Source: Pseudomonadota bacterium (lineage in GTDB: Bacteria; Pseudomonadota; Gammaproteobacteria; Steroidobacterales; Steroidobacteraceae). Taken from it: 64,000 bases of DNA. Position 1 is the stretch's first letter; every line of letters starts with the position of its first letter. The stretch spans positions 161,061 to 225,060 of the forward strand of contig JAJYUA010000002.1 in assembly GCA_021792755.1 (NCBI GenBank). Direction: 5' to 3'. The notes under the pieces were generated by a model, which saw only the letters and a list, made by a program, of their open reading frames with translations, searched no databases and had not been told where the DNA came from. Both the position numbers and the translations under genes were made by a program. Shown here one piece after another: positions 55,497-63,412 of this stretch.

Positions 55497-55636
55497 GCCC
55501 GGTCCTTTCCCGGCGTATCCGGCCCGCGAGCCGCACGGAGGCGGGTTTCAAACCCAACGACAGGCGCCGGCCGGGCACACACCACGGACCGCGCGCGCAG
55601 CGGAACCAACGGACTCGGGGCGAACTCGGGTCTCAT
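55493..55636 (-). CDS. 47-codon ORF between riboswitch and HyfC-like gene
   Basis: This short frame starts ATG-AGA-CCC behind a strong GGAGGA Shine-Dalgarno (10 bases upstream) and ends by overlapping the GTG start of the HyfC-like gene (GTGA). Its product would begin MRPEFAPSPLVPLRARS and has no recognisable domain or TM segment. A CCGCC-GCTGT-GGCGG hairpin lies just before the ribosome binding site. It may be a leader peptide that couples riboswitch control to translation of the operon, or a small subunit. Confidence 0.5.
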   Translation of the reverse strand: MRPEFAPSPLVPLRARSVVCARPAPVVGFETRLRAARGPDTPGKDRA

Positions 55637-55669
55637 GCGCTACCGCTCCTCCGCCACAGCGGCGGGCTC

Positions 55670-55726
55670 GGTAGGCATCATCAGCCGTGGGCGGCGGTTC
55701 TTGTTACGGGAGGCATGCCATCTCCC
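55670..55726 (-). ncRNA. Fluoride (crcB) riboswitch controlling the Hyf-like operon
   Basis: Read on the minus strand, P1 is GGGAG/CTCCC (55726-55722 with 55712-55708) around the loop ATGGCATGC. A 12-base linker with AAC elements follows, then P2 GCCG-CCCA-CGGC (55695-55684). The conserved tail is TGATGATGCCTACC. GGCAT in the loop pairs with ATGCC in the tail (55778 is not involved; the partner is 55678-55674), giving the five-pair pseudoknot that defines the fluoride aptamer. The GATGGCAT, AACCGC and GCTGATGATGCCTAC blocks follow the known Pseudomonas example closely. A promoter lies directly upstream. Fluoride binding should raise expression of the operon. Confidence 0.88.
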
Positions 55727-55734
55727 TGCGAGTC

Positions 55735-55763
55735 AATATACACAGGCGCCGCGGCGGCGGCAA
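55735..55763 (-). promoter_or_regulatory. Promoter of the minus-strand riboswitch
   Basis: On the minus strand, TTGCCG (55763-55758) and TATATT (55740-55735) are separated by exactly 17 bp. Transcription would begin about 7 bases on, just before P1 of the riboswitch. This is a good sigma-70-type promoter with no extra operator visible. Confidence 0.7.
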
Positions 55764-55779
55764 GCAGGCAGCCGGGCGC

Positions 55780-55808
55780 TTGCCGGCCGACCCCTTGGGC
55801 TCTAGACT
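55780..55808 (+). promoter_or_regulatory. Promoter of the plus-strand riboswitch
   Basis: TTGCCG (55780-55785) and TAGACT (55803-55808) are spaced by 17 bp. The predicted start lies a few bases before P1 at 55820. The -35 hexamer is identical to that of the divergent promoter, and the two -35 boxes are 16 bp apart. Confidence 0.65.
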
Positions 55809-55819
55809 GAGGGATCGAT

Positions 55820-55873
55820 GGGAGATGGCATGCCTCCCTTTAATCGCCGCATTCGTCGGCTGATGATGCCTGC
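55820..55873 (+). ncRNA. Fluoride (crcB) riboswitch in front of the P-loop ATPase gene
   Basis: P1 is GGGAG/CTCCC (55820-55824 with 55834-55838) around the loop ATGGCATGC. A TTTAATC linker follows, then P2 GCCG-CATTCGT-CGGC (55846-55860) and the tail TGATGATGCCTGC. GGCAT (55827-55831) pairs with ATGCC (55866-55870) as the pseudoknot. The P1-loop part is identical to the minus-strand riboswitch, and together they form a 19-bp inverted repeat, while the P2 loops differ. The coding start follows about 37 bases on. Confidence 0.85.
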
Positions 55874-55909
55874 GTCCTGATGCGTTGCCGACCGCGGGCG
55901 GACCGATTC

Positions 55910-56686
55910 ATGCACTCTCAGTCAGCTGGGCTCGGCGCGCTGTTGCAACAGCGGCTGCTGCGCGGCGAGCATCTGACACTCTATGGACCTCGCGGCAGCG
56001 GCAAGTCGACCGTGCTCGCGCAGCTCCATGCGCGGCTCGAGCGCACCGGCATCCCCTGCGCCTACTCACCCGCCACCACCGCTCTCGATGACATCACCCG
56101 GGCCCTCGAGCGAGCGTATCCGGGGGTGCGCACCGGGGAGGTCGGACGGCGCGCCGCCCGTGTGCGGCTGTGGAATGCCGCCGACCGGCGCCCGGGAATC
56201 CTGCTGCTCGATCACTTCCGCTGCAACGGCAGCGCGATGGTGTCCTGCCTCCGGCGCCTTCACGGCAAGGTCGCGGGCGTGTTGACGGCGGTGGATGTCG
56301 AGGCCGAGACGGAGCGCAGCCGGATGCGATCCTCGCGCTATGGGGCGATGCCGGTGCGCATGCCTCTCTCGACGGTGCGCCAACTTCGCCGGTTGCTCGA
56401 TGTGCACTGGGACGCTCTCGAGCTGCCGCCGCTCGAGGGCGATGCGGCGCGCACCTTCGTGACCGCCGCGCGAGGCCGCCCCGGCTGGATCGTGCAATGC
56501 GCGCAGCTTGCCTGCGAGCGGCGCTACTGGCGGGACTGCGGCCCCCTGGTCACGGTCCTGTGCCTCGACACCGAGGCCGCGGTGCGCTATCAGGCGCTCG
56601 CGATGGTGCGCGCGCCGCAGCCCGCGGGCGAGGGGGCGGTCAGGGATTTTCGGCCGCGGCCGGCGGGTCGGCTGCGTCGGGATTGA
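55910..56686 (+). CDS. P-loop (AAA-like) ATPase of unknown role, fluoride-riboswitch-controlled
   Basis: This 258-residue cytoplasmic protein has Walker A in LYGPRGSGKSTVLAQLH and Walker B in GILLLDHFRCNGSA. The rest is Arg-rich and helical with no partner domain that I recognise; an RSSRYGAMPVRMPLS stretch could hold a sensor. It resembles small AAA/ORC-like ATPases. The start at 55910 has GGCGGA upstream; an ATG at 55880 lies too close to the riboswitch tail. Its end overlaps the convergent DUF190 gene by 47 bp. Control by a fluoride riboswitch implies a role in fluoride stress, but the function is unknown. Confidence 0.75.
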   Translation: MHSQSAGLGALLQQRLLRGEHLTLYGPRGSGKSTVLAQLHARLERTGIPCAYSPATTALDDITRALERAYPGVRTGEVGRRAARVRLWNAADRRPGILLLDHFRCNGSAMVSCLRRLHGKVAGVLTAVDVEAETERSRMRSSRYGAMPVRMPLSTVRQLRRLLDVHWDALELPPLEGDAARTFVTAARGRPGWIVQCAQLACERRYWRDCGPLVTVLCLDTEAAVRYQALAMVRAPQPAGEGAVRDFRPRPAGRLRRD

Positions 56687-56993
56687 TCACGCCGAAGCGC
56701 GCGGGCAGGTAGGCGTAGAACAGGCGTACTTTTTCGCGGCGCAGCATCTCGAGGAGCCTTTGCGCCTCCCCCTCGGTCACGATGAACTCGATCTCGACGG
56801 TGAGTGCGCCGGCGAGATCGAAAACGCGCGCCTCGTGCAGCTGGTGATGGCGGCCGAAGCCGGCCATTTCCCTGAACGCGCAGCCACCGCGCAGGCCGAG
56901 GCGGTTGCCTTGCTCGAGCAGCCACTCCCACACGAGCTTGCCGTGATGGCGATGGTCCTCGTGCACGTAGAACCGGAAGAACGAGCCCTGCAT
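56640..56993 (-). CDS. DUF190 family protein
   Basis: This 117-residue protein starts [20 protein letters not shown] and continues [23 protein letters not shown], the typical DUF190 block, with [17 protein letters not shown] near the end. DUF190 proteins are PII-like small proteins often encoded beside or fused to CrcB fluoride channels. Here no crcB is adjacent; the convergent ATPase gene and its fluoride riboswitch are the only link to fluoride. The start at 56993 is set by the conserved N-terminus. Confidence 0.83.
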   Translation of the reverse strand: MQGSFFRFYVHEDHRHHGKLVWEWLLEQGNRLGLRGGCAFREMAGFGRHHQLHEARVFDLAGALTVEIEFIVTEGEAQRLLEMLRREKVRLFYAYLPARFGVINPDAADPPAAAENP

Positions 56994-57083
56994 GATCAGC
57001 CGCCCCTCGCGTTGTGGCCCGAGTGTATGCCGCGCGCCCGGGCGGCTCAATGTGGGCGAGCCGGGGGCATGCGTCGCGGAGCA

Positions 57084-57107
57084 GATGCAAGGGGGCGTGG
57101 GGGAGAC
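57084..57107 (+). repeat. 24-bp direct repeat, copy 1
   Basis: Copy 1 runs from GATGCAAGG to GGGGGAGAC. An identical copy lies exactly 60 bp downstream. Both are in the gap between the DUF190 gene and the CueR-controlled promoter. Confidence 0.85.
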
Positions 57108-57143
57108 GCGAGATACTTCGAGCCGCGACTGCCGGCTCCAGCG

Positions 57144-57167
57144 GATGCAAGGGGGCGTGGGGGAGAC
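57144..57167 (+). repeat. 24-bp direct repeat, copy 2
   Basis: Identical to the copy at 57084-57107. It ends two bases before the -35 box of the copper promoter, so it could act as an upstream binding site or be left from a local duplication. Confidence 0.85.
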
Positions 57168-57169
57168 TC

Positions 57170-57200
57170 TTGACCTTCCAGTGGCTGGAAGGCCTATATT
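57170..57200 (+). promoter_or_regulatory. CueR-type promoter of copZ-copA-cueR
   Basis: The -35 TTGACC (57170-57175) and the -10 TATATT (57195-57200) are 19 bp apart, the long spacing that MerR-family activators require. The dyad CCTTCCAG-TGG-CTGGAAGG (57174-57192) fills the spacer and matches CueR operators. A Cu(I)-bound CueR would twist the DNA and start transcription. Confidence 0.9.
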
Positions 57201-57202
57201 CC

Positions 57203-57218
57203 TTCCAGACAACTGGAA
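57203..57218 (+). repeat. Second short dyad near the transcription start
   Basis: TTCCAG-ACAA-CTGGAA repeats the half-sites of the CueR operator just downstream of the -10 box, with a 4-base rather than 3-base centre. It could be a weak second CueR site or a hairpin at the mRNA 5' end. Confidence 0.55.
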
Positions 57219-57235
57219 TCTACAGGAGACCTGCG

Positions 57236-57466
57236 ATGAAAACCGATCAGAGCGGCACGAGCCGCACCGTCCTTTCGATCACGGGCATGACCTGCGGCGG
57301 TTGCGCCGGCACCGTGACCCGGGTTCTGCAGAAAGTGCCGGGGGTGACCCGTGCCGAGGTCGACCTCGCGAGCGCTCGGGCCCAGGTGGAGGGCTCGGCC
57401 CGTCCGGCAGATCTGGTGGCGGCGGCCGAAGGCGCCGGGTTCGGCGCCGCGGTGCTCGAGGGCTGA
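57236..57466 (+). CDS. copZ: Copper chaperone, CopZ-like HMA protein
   Basis: This 76-residue protein is a single heavy-metal-associated domain with the Cu(I)-binding motif [11 protein letters not shown]. It carries Cu(I) in the cytoplasm and hands it to CopA. AGGAG lies 7 bases before the ATG. The CopA gene starts two bases after its stop codon. Expression from the CueR promoter upstream is expected. Confidence 0.9.
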   Translation: MKTDQSGTSRTVLSITGMTCGGCAGTVTRVLQKVPGVTRAEVDLASARAQVEGSARPADLVAAAEGAGFGAAVLEG

Positions 57467-57468
57467 AG

Positions 57469-59871
57469 ATGAGTGCGGTCGAAGCGCCGCTCGTCCCCCA
57501 ACGGCTGCTGCTGCCCATCGAGGGGATGACGTGCGCCACGTGCGCCGGCCGAGTGGAGAAGGCTCTGAGCGCCTTGCCCGGCGTGCAGGCGGCGGTCAAC
57601 CTCTCGAGCGAGCAGGCCGAGGTGCAGTTCGACCCGGCGCGTGTCACCCCGGCTGCCCTGGAGAGCGTTGTCATGCGCGCCGGCTATTCCGTGCGCCACG
57701 AGACGCGCGATCTGACGGTGTCGGGCATGACCTGCGCCACCTGCGCCGGGCGCATCGAGAAGGTTCTCGCCGCCGTGCCGGGCGTGACCAGGGCGCAGGT
57801 GAATCTCGCCAGCGAGAGGGCCTGCGTGGAGGGTCTAGCCGGGGTGCTCCGACCGGCCGACCTCATCGTGGCCGTGCGGCGCGCCGGCTATGAGGCGGAG
57901 CTGCTCACCGGCGACCTCGAGCGCGATCGGGCGCTCACCGCCGCCGCGCAGCAACGGCTGCGGCACCAGAGCTGGCGGCTCGCGGCGGCGGCGCTCTTGA
58001 GCGCACCGCTGCTGTTGACGTTGATCGGTGTGGCGCTCCCTGGCTGGCTTCAGCTCGCCCTTGCCACGCCGGTGCAGCTCATTTTCGGGGCTCGCTTTTA
58101 CGCGGGCGCGTGGAAGGCGCTGCGCGCCAGGAGCGGCAACATGGATCTGCTGGTTGCCCTCGGCACCTCGACCGCCTACCTCTACAGCCTGTATTTGATG
58201 TGGGCCGGCCCGCCCGGGGCGCAGCTGTACTTCGCCGGCGCCGCCGTGGTGATCGCGCTCGTGATGGCCGGCAAGTGGCTCGAGGCTCGCGCCAAGCGCT
58301 CGACCACGGCGGCCATCCAGGCGTTGATGTCCTTGCGTCCCGAGCGCGCGCGGGTCGAGCGCGACGGCGGTGAGGTGGAGCTGCCCGTCGCAGCCGTGGC
58401 GGTGGGGGATATCGTGGTGGTCCGTCCCGGCGAGAAGCTGCCGGTCGACGGGCGGGTCGTGAGCGGTCAAAGCGAGGTGGACGAAAGCCTGATCACCGGA
58501 GAGAGCTTGCCGGTCGCCAAGCGCCCCGGCGAGAAGATCACCGGCGGCGCGGTGAACGGCAGCGGCTTGTTGCGGATCGAGACGACGGCGACCGGCGAGC
58601 AGTCCGTGTTGTCGCGCATCATCGCTCTGGTGGAGCATGCGCAGGCGAAGAAGGCGCCGGTGCAGCGCCTGGTCGACCGCGTCGCGGCTGTCTTCGTACC
58701 CGTGGTCGTGGGGGTGGCCGTGCTCGCGTTCCTCGGCTTTTGGCTGCTGGCCGGCCATCCGGCGGCGGGGCTCATCGCCGCGGTCTCGGTGCTCGTGATC
58801 GCCTGCCCGTGCGCCCTGGGCCTCGCCACCCCGACGGCCCTCATGGTCGGCACGGGCGCCGCGGCCCGGGCCGGCATTCTCATCCGCGATACCGAGGCGC
58901 TCGAGCGCGCGCACCGCCTCGATACGGTGATTCTGGACAAGACCGGGACCGTGACGGAAGGCAGGCCGGCGGTGACCGAGATCCTCCCGAACGGTGTCGG
59001 CGCAGGCGAGCTGCTCAGGCTCACCGCGGCGGCGCAGACCGGCAGCGAGCATCCGCTCGCGCGCGCCGTGCTGGCGAGAGCCGAGGGGTTGTCGCTGCCG
59101 AAGCTCGAGGCTTTTCAGAGCCACCCGGGCATGGGGTTGACGGCGAGCATCGAGGGCGGGAGGCTCGCGATCGGCAACCGCCGGCTCATGCGCGATCATC
59201 GCGTCCCGACCGAGGCGCTCGAGGCGAGCGCCGAGCGGCTCGAGGGCGAAGGGCGGACGGTGATGTGGGTCGCGGCGCTCGAGCCGCAGGTTCGTCTGTT
59301 GGGTGTGATCGCCGTGGCGGATCCCATCAGACCCACCGCGCGCGAGGCGGTGCGGCGCCTGCGCGAGGCTGGGATCGAGACGGTGCTGCTTACCGGCGAC
59401 AACGAGCGGACTGCGCAGGCGGTGGCGTCGCAGCTTGGCATCGGGCGAGTCCGCTCCGGCGTGTTGCCGGCAGAGAAGGCGGAGGAAGTCCGCCGCCTCC
59501 AGGCCGAGGGCCGTCACGTCGGCATGGTCGGCGACGGCGTCAACGACGCTCCGGCGCTCGCGGCAGCCGATATCGGCATCGCCATGGGCACGGGCACCGA
59601 CGTGGCCATGCAGACGGCGGCCATCACCTTGATGCGCGGGGATCCGCGCCTGATCGGCGATGCCATCTCGGTCAGTCGCGCGACCCGCGACAAGATCCGC
59701 CAAGGTCTCTTCTGGGCCTTCATCTACAACGTGGTCGGTCTGCCGGTGGCGGCGCTGGGGTTGCTGAATCCGGTGGTCGCGGGCGCCGCGATGGCGCTGT
59801 CCTCGGTGAGCGTGGTGTCGAATGCGCTGCTGCTGCGCCGCTGGCGCCCGGCGGCCGAGGGAAGGCAATGA
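57469..59871 (+). CDS. copA: Cu(I)-exporting P1B-type ATPase CopA
   Basis: This 800-residue inner-membrane pump has two N-terminal HMA domains, each with [10 protein letters not shown]. The membrane motif is the canonical [12 protein letters not shown] (Cys446-Pro-Cys448). The catalytic motifs are [23 protein letters not shown] with the phosphorylated Asp490, SEHPLARAV and [36 protein letters not shown] and [15 protein letters not shown] mark P1B-1 (copper) pumps. It exports Cu(I) to the periplasm. It overlaps the cueR start by ATGA. Confidence 0.96.
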   Translation: MSAVEAPLVPQRLLLPIEGMTCATCAGRVEKALSALPGVQAAVNLSSEQAEVQFDPARVTPAALESVVMRAGYSVRHETRDLTVSGMTCATCAGRIEKVLAAVPGVTRAQVNLASERACVEGLAGVLRPADLIVAVRRAGYEAELLTGDLERDRALTAAAQQRLRHQSWRLAAAALLSAPLLLTLIGVALPGWLQLALATPVQLIFGARFYAGAWKALRARSGNMDLLVALGTSTAYLYSLYLMWAGPPGAQLYFAGAAVVIALVMAGKWLEARAKRSTTAAIQALMSLRPERARVERDGGEVELPVAAVAVGDIVVVRPGEKLPVDGRVVSGQSEVDESLITGESLPVAKRPGEKITGGAVNGSGLLRIETTATGEQSVLSRIIALVEHAQAKKAPVQRLVDRVAAVFVPVVVGVAVLAFLGFWLLAGHPAAGLIAAVSVLVIACPCALGLATPTALMVGTGAAARAGILIRDTEALERAHRLDTVILDKTGTVTEGRPAVTEILPNGVGAGELLRLTAAAQTGSEHPLARAVLARAEGLSLPKLEAFQSHPGMGLTASIEGGRLAIGNRRLMRDHRVPTEALEASAERLEGEGRTVMWVAALEPQVRLLGVIAVADPIRPTAREAVRRLREAGIETVLLTGDNERTAQAVASQLGIGRVRSGVLPAEKAEEVRRLQAEGRHVGMVGDGVNDAPALAAADIGIAMGTGTDVAMQTAAITLMRGDPRLIGDAISVSRATRDKIRQGLFWAFIYNVVGLPVAALGLLNPVVAGAAMALSSVSVVSNALLLRRWRPAAEGRQ

Positions 59872-60293
59872 ATGTGAATGAGCACGCCGGCGGACTCGTG
59901 ACGATCGGCGAGGCGGCCTCGCGCTCGGGCATGGCGGCGAAGACGATCCGCTTTTACGAGGAGATCGGGCTCATCGGACCCGCGGAGCGGCTCGCCAACC
60001 GCTATCGTGCCTACAGCGAGAAGGACGTGCACACGCTGCGTTTCATCCACCGGGCGCGCAGCCTCGGTTTCACGCTCAAGGACATCAGCGCACTGCTCTC
60101 CTTGTATCACGACCGACGGCGCGCGAGCCGTGAGGTCAAGCGCCTCGCGCTCGAGCACGTCGAGGCGCTCGACCGCAGGATCGCCGAGCTCACCGCGATC
60201 CGCAACACGATCGCCGGCCTGGCGAGGCAGTGTCACGGCGATGAGCGGCCCGAGTGCCCCATCCTCGATGAGCTCGAGGCGGCCGCGCACTGA
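59868..60293 (+). CDS. cueR: Cu(I)-responsive MerR-family regulator CueR
   Basis: This 141-residue activator has the N-terminal HTH ([26 protein letters not shown]), a dimerisation helix and a metal loop CHGDERPEC (Cys122 and Cys130, seven residues between, as in CueR). Ser87 sits where Cu(I) sensors have Ser rather than the Cys of Hg/Zn sensors. It should activate the copZ promoter upstream and its own operon when Cu(I) rises. It is the last gene of that operon. Confidence 0.92.
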   Translation: MNVNEHAGGLVTIGEAASRSGMAAKTIRFYEEIGLIGPAERLANRYRAYSEKDVHTLRFIHRARSLGFTLKDISALLSLYHDRRRASREVKRLALEHVEALDRRIAELTAIRNTIAGLARQCHGDERPECPILDELEAAAH

Positions 60294-60326
60294 TTGCACG
60301 ATCGCGATAGGCACAACTGCGGATTT

Positions 60327-60343
60327 ACCGGCGGGGCGCCGGT
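60327..60343 (+). terminator. Possible terminator hairpin after cueR
   Basis: ACCGGCG-GGG-CGCCGGT forms a 7-bp perfect stem with a three-base loop 34 bases after the cueR stop. No T-tract follows, so termination strength is uncertain. Confidence 0.35.
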
Positions 60344-60405
60344 GCGCATCGTGCGCGCAGGCCGCAGGCATCGTCGCTGGTGGACCGAGGCAGGGTGCAG
60401 ATCCC

Positions 60406-61302
60406 ATGAAACGCATCGTACTGTTCGCGGCGGCGAATATCGCTGTGCTCGCCGTGATCACGGTGATCGTAGAGCTGCTCGGCCTCGACCGCGACCTCAG
60501 CGGATACGGCCTCAGCCTCACGGGACTGCTCGCGCTGAGCGCCGTTTTCGGCTTCGGCGGGTCGTTCATCTCGCTAGCGCTCTCGAGATGGATGGCAAAG
60601 AGCGCCATGGGCGTGCGGGTGATCGAGCAGCCCCAAAGCGGCGCCGAGGAGACGCTCCTTGAAACGGTCCGCGCCCACGCAACACGGCTCGGTCTGGCCA
60701 TGCCCGAGGTCGGCATTTTCGATTCGCCGGCCCCCAATGCCTTCGCCACCGGCGCGCGGCGCAATCGGGCGCTGGTCGCCGTGAGCAGCGGGCTGCTCGC
60801 GAACATGGACAACGACGAGGTGCGGGCGGTGCTCGGTCACGAGATGACGCATGTCGCAAACGGCGACATGGTCACTCTCGCACTGCTGCAGGGCGTGCTC
60901 AATACGTTCGTCATCTTCCTGGCGCGCATCGTCGGCACGCTCCTCGACAACCTGCTCGGCGGCCGGCGCGAGCGGCGCGACGGCGGAGGGCTCCTTTACT
61001 TCGCCACCGTGATCGCGCTGCAGATCCTCTTCGGCGTGCTGGCGACGCTGATCGTCATGGCGTACTCGCGGCACCGGGAATATCGCGCGGACGCCGGCGG
61101 AGCCGATCTTGCCGGGCGGGACAACATGATCGCGGCCCTGCGCGCGTTGCAACGCGCACAGGGCGAGCCGCTGCCGGGTCAGTTGCGGGCGTTCGGCATT
61201 CATGACGGCGCCGCGGCAGGGCTGCTGCGGGGTCTGTTCATGAGTCATCCGCCCCTGGAGGAGCGCATCGGCGCGCTCGAGAGGCTCGGGCCGCAGCCCT
61301 GA
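60406..61302 (+). CDS. htpX: Membrane zinc metalloprotease HtpX
   Basis: This 298-residue M48 protease sits in the inner membrane. Two N-terminal helices (VLFAAANIAVLAVITVIVEL and ALSAVFGFGGSFISLAL) precede the catalytic motif VLGHEMTHVANGD (HExxH). Two more helices follow, then SRHREYRADAGGADLAG with the third zinc ligand Glu, and a C-terminal SHPPLEERIGAL. It degrades damaged membrane proteins. It stands alone after the copper operon; no stress promoter was identified. Confidence 0.93.
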   Translation: MKRIVLFAAANIAVLAVITVIVELLGLDRDLSGYGLSLTGLLALSAVFGFGGSFISLALSRWMAKSAMGVRVIEQPQSGAEETLLETVRAHATRLGLAMPEVGIFDSPAPNAFATGARRNRALVAVSSGLLANMDNDEVRAVLGHEMTHVANGDMVTLALLQGVLNTFVIFLARIVGTLLDNLLGGRRERRDGGGLLYFATVIALQILFGVLATLIVMAYSRHREYRADAGGADLAGRDNMIAALRALQRAQGEPLPGQLRAFGIHDGAAAGLLRGLFMSHPPLEERIGALERLGPQP

Positions 61303-61415
61303 AGCGCGCCTCGCGGGCCGGCAAGATCCGCTTGGCCCGCCGCGCGCCAGGCCGGACGGAGCGTGCCCTGCCATGCGCCCAAGGCCAATCCAACGGTGGC
61401 GTATACTCGCCACAT

Positions 61416-62327
61416 ATGAATCTTCACCACCTCTCGGTGTTCTTCGCGATCGCCGAGACCGGCAGCCTTACCGCCTCGGCCCGCCGCCTGCACATTTCCC
61501 AGCCTGCGCTCTCGCGCGAGCTCAAGATCTTCGAGGACCGCTTGGGGGTGGCGCTGTTCGAGCGCCATCCGAAGGGCATGCGCCTCACGCAGGCCGGCGA
61601 GGTGCTGCGCGAGTACGCGCGGCGGCTGTTCGAGCTCGAGCGCGCGGCCGAGGCGGCCGTGGGGGAGATCGTCGGCGCCACACGCGGTCGGCTCGCGATC
61701 GGAGCGAGCAACACCATCGGAACCTATGTTCTGCCGAGCGTGCTCGCGGCCTTCCGGCGAGAGCGCCCCGAGGTGCGAGTCTCGTTGTTCGTCGGCAACA
61801 CCGAGCAGGTGTCTCAGGGCGTCGTCGACATGCGCTTCATGTTGGGCTTCATCGAAGGGCCGCTGCATTTGAAGGGGCTGCGCACGGTGATCTTCGAACG
61901 CGATGAGATCGCACCGGTCGCCAGCCCGGATCACGCGCTGTTTCGCAAGCGGCATCTGTCGGCCGCCGATCTTTCCGGCGAGCCGCTGCTCGTACGCGAG
62001 CCCGGCTCGGGAACCCGGGAGCTGATTGCCGACACTCTGCGCCGGCACGGCATCGTGCAAGGGGAAGGCATGGAGTTCGGCAACACCGAGGCGCTGAAGC
62101 GCGCTGCGGTGCACGGCGGGGGCATCGCCTGGCTGCCGCGCATCAGCATGGTGAACGAGCTGCGCGAAGGCGCTCTGCGCGAACTGCCGCTGCGAAAGCT
62201 GCGGATCGTGCGTCCGCTCATGGTGTTGAGCCGCGAGGGGGCGCCGGTCGAGCCGCCGGCGGAGGTCTTCCTGCATCTGCTGCGCCGGTCGACGGCGAGC
62301 GGCGGACCGCCGAAGGGCGTGGTCTGA
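61416..62327 (+). CDS. LysR-family transcriptional regulator
   Basis: This 303-residue regulator has the N-terminal winged helix-turn-helix (LSVFFAIAETGSLTASARRLHISQPALSRELKIFE) and a LysR effector domain (about 90-295) with RLAIGASNTIGTYVLPSVLAAF and VREPGSGTRELIADTL. The effector-domain pattern resembles the CysL/YwfM-type group. The start at 61416 gives the standard MNLHHLSVFF. No divergent target gene is evident; the next gene on the same strand is a PagL-like protein. Confidence 0.88.
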   Translation: MNLHHLSVFFAIAETGSLTASARRLHISQPALSRELKIFEDRLGVALFERHPKGMRLTQAGEVLREYARRLFELERAAEAAVGEIVGATRGRLAIGASNTIGTYVLPSVLAAFRRERPEVRVSLFVGNTEQVSQGVVDMRFMLGFIEGPLHLKGLRTVIFERDEIAPVASPDHALFRKRHLSAADLSGEPLLVREPGSGTRELIADTLRRHGIVQGEGMEFGNTEALKRAAVHGGGIAWLPRISMVNELREGALRELPLRKLRIVRPLMVLSREGAPVEPPAEVFLHLLRRSTASGGPPKGVV

Positions 62328-62722
62328 AGCGTCAAGTCTGCGCGGCCGAACGGCTTGTGCGGGCGCCTCGAGCGCTCGATCACAGGCGCGCCGCGGCCTC
62401 GCGCGCTCCTCGACGACGCTCGGTCTCGCGATGAGCTCGACGGTGCTCTCGAAGCTTTCCGTGTTGTATTTTCCGGTCGTGATGACCCCGTGTCGGTCCG
62501 GCTCGAGCCCGAGGCGCGGTCTCATCGGGACGGGCGGCGTCCACGGCCGGTTTGCGCTGCGGCCGTGGTGTGTTCGCGTGTCGCTGTGCGAAACTTGCGC
62601 CTGTGGACCGCTCAACGCGCTCGAGCTCTCGCTCGCGTCAGAGGAAGGGCATGAAGATGGCCGAATCGCTGCCGCCGGAGGGCATCCGCTCCCTCGTCAG
62701 CCGCGGCGCGGGGTTCGGGTAA
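62328..62722. other. Intergenic stretch with an unidentified gene remnant
   Basis: This follows the LysR gene and precedes the PagL-like gene. A minus-strand stretch (62380-62525) looks coding and is listed separately. Nothing else is recognisable. Confidence 0.4.
62380..62525 (-). pseudogene. Unidentified protein-like fragment
   Basis: The minus strand reads LEPDRHGVITTGKYNTESF and then ESTVELIARPSVVEER. The codons include an A-rich run (GGAAAATACAACACGG) that is unlike the surrounding G+C-rich noise and typical of conserved coding sequence. No start, stop or domain context identifies it. I do not recognise the family. Confidence 0.3.
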
Positions 62723-63301
62723 ATGGCCGCGCGCTCGCGTGTGTCATGGGTTTCGTGCCTGCTGCTCGGGTGCGCGTGCTGCTGCGCCGCCCGGGACGCA
62801 CGGGCGCGCCCGTCGCGGGCGGGCGAGGCAATACTCGCATGGGCTCACTGTCCTCGGTGCGCGCTCGAGGTTGGGACGGGCACGACGTTCTTCGCATCCC
62901 ACTGGACGGATGGAATCGCCATGCCGATCCTGCTGGAAATCGACCGCAGCCGCTGGGAGATCGGCGCTTACCGGCTGCTGACCAATCAATTTCTGAAAGA
63001 ATCGGGCTTTCCGCCGTCCACGATCAGCGCGCGCCCCTTCTGGGGCTTCACCGCCATGCACCGCTGGCAGGTTCTGCACCGGGCGCGGTGGAAGCTGTAC
63101 CTCGGGTTCGGCGCTTCCTACCAGACGCAGGCGGATCTTCTCGATGCGACTCGATGGAATTTCGCGTACCTGCTCGCACTGCGCTATTCGCCCGACAAGC
63201 ACTTCTTTCTTGAATTTTCCGCCCGGCACTCGTCCAACGCCTGGATCAAGCTGCCCAATCGGGGGCAGGACCTGCTGCTGATGAGCATCGGGTTTCACTG
63301 A
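62723..63301 (+). CDS. PagL-like outer-membrane acyloxyacyl hydrolase (lipid A deacylase family)
   Basis: This 192-residue protein has an N-terminal export signal (CLLLGCACCCAARDARA) and a set of beta strands ending FFLEFSARHSSNAWIK then LPNRGQDLLLMSIGFH. PagL uses His and Ser in an HxSNA...K..N.G pattern; both are here. The third triad residue, Glu 12 positions after the Ser, is Asp. PagL removes an acyl chain from lipid A. Activity with this change is uncertain. The gene has no clear operon partner. Confidence 0.7.
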   Translation: MAARSRVSWVSCLLLGCACCCAARDARARPSRAGEAILAWAHCPRCALEVGTGTTFFASHWTDGIAMPILLEIDRSRWEIGAYRLLTNQFLKESGFPPSTISARPFWGFTAMHRWQVLHRARWKLYLGFGASYQTQADLLDATRWNFAYLLALRYSPDKHFFLEFSARHSSNAWIKLPNRGQDLLLMSIGFH

Positions 63302-63412
63302 CTCGGATCGCCTGCGAAGGGTCGGTGCCGCAGGGACATTGGGCGGCTGAAGCGCCGGATCGTGTTGAAGGCACGCGAGCTCGGCGCGCCGGTCATCATC
63401 CGCCGCACCTTC

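Noticed and set aside
55708..55838. The 19-bp inverted repeat as the ends of a small mobile element
   Set aside because: Both arms are the P1 part of complete fluoride aptamers with tails and promoters, which explains the repeat better; no target-site duplication was seen.
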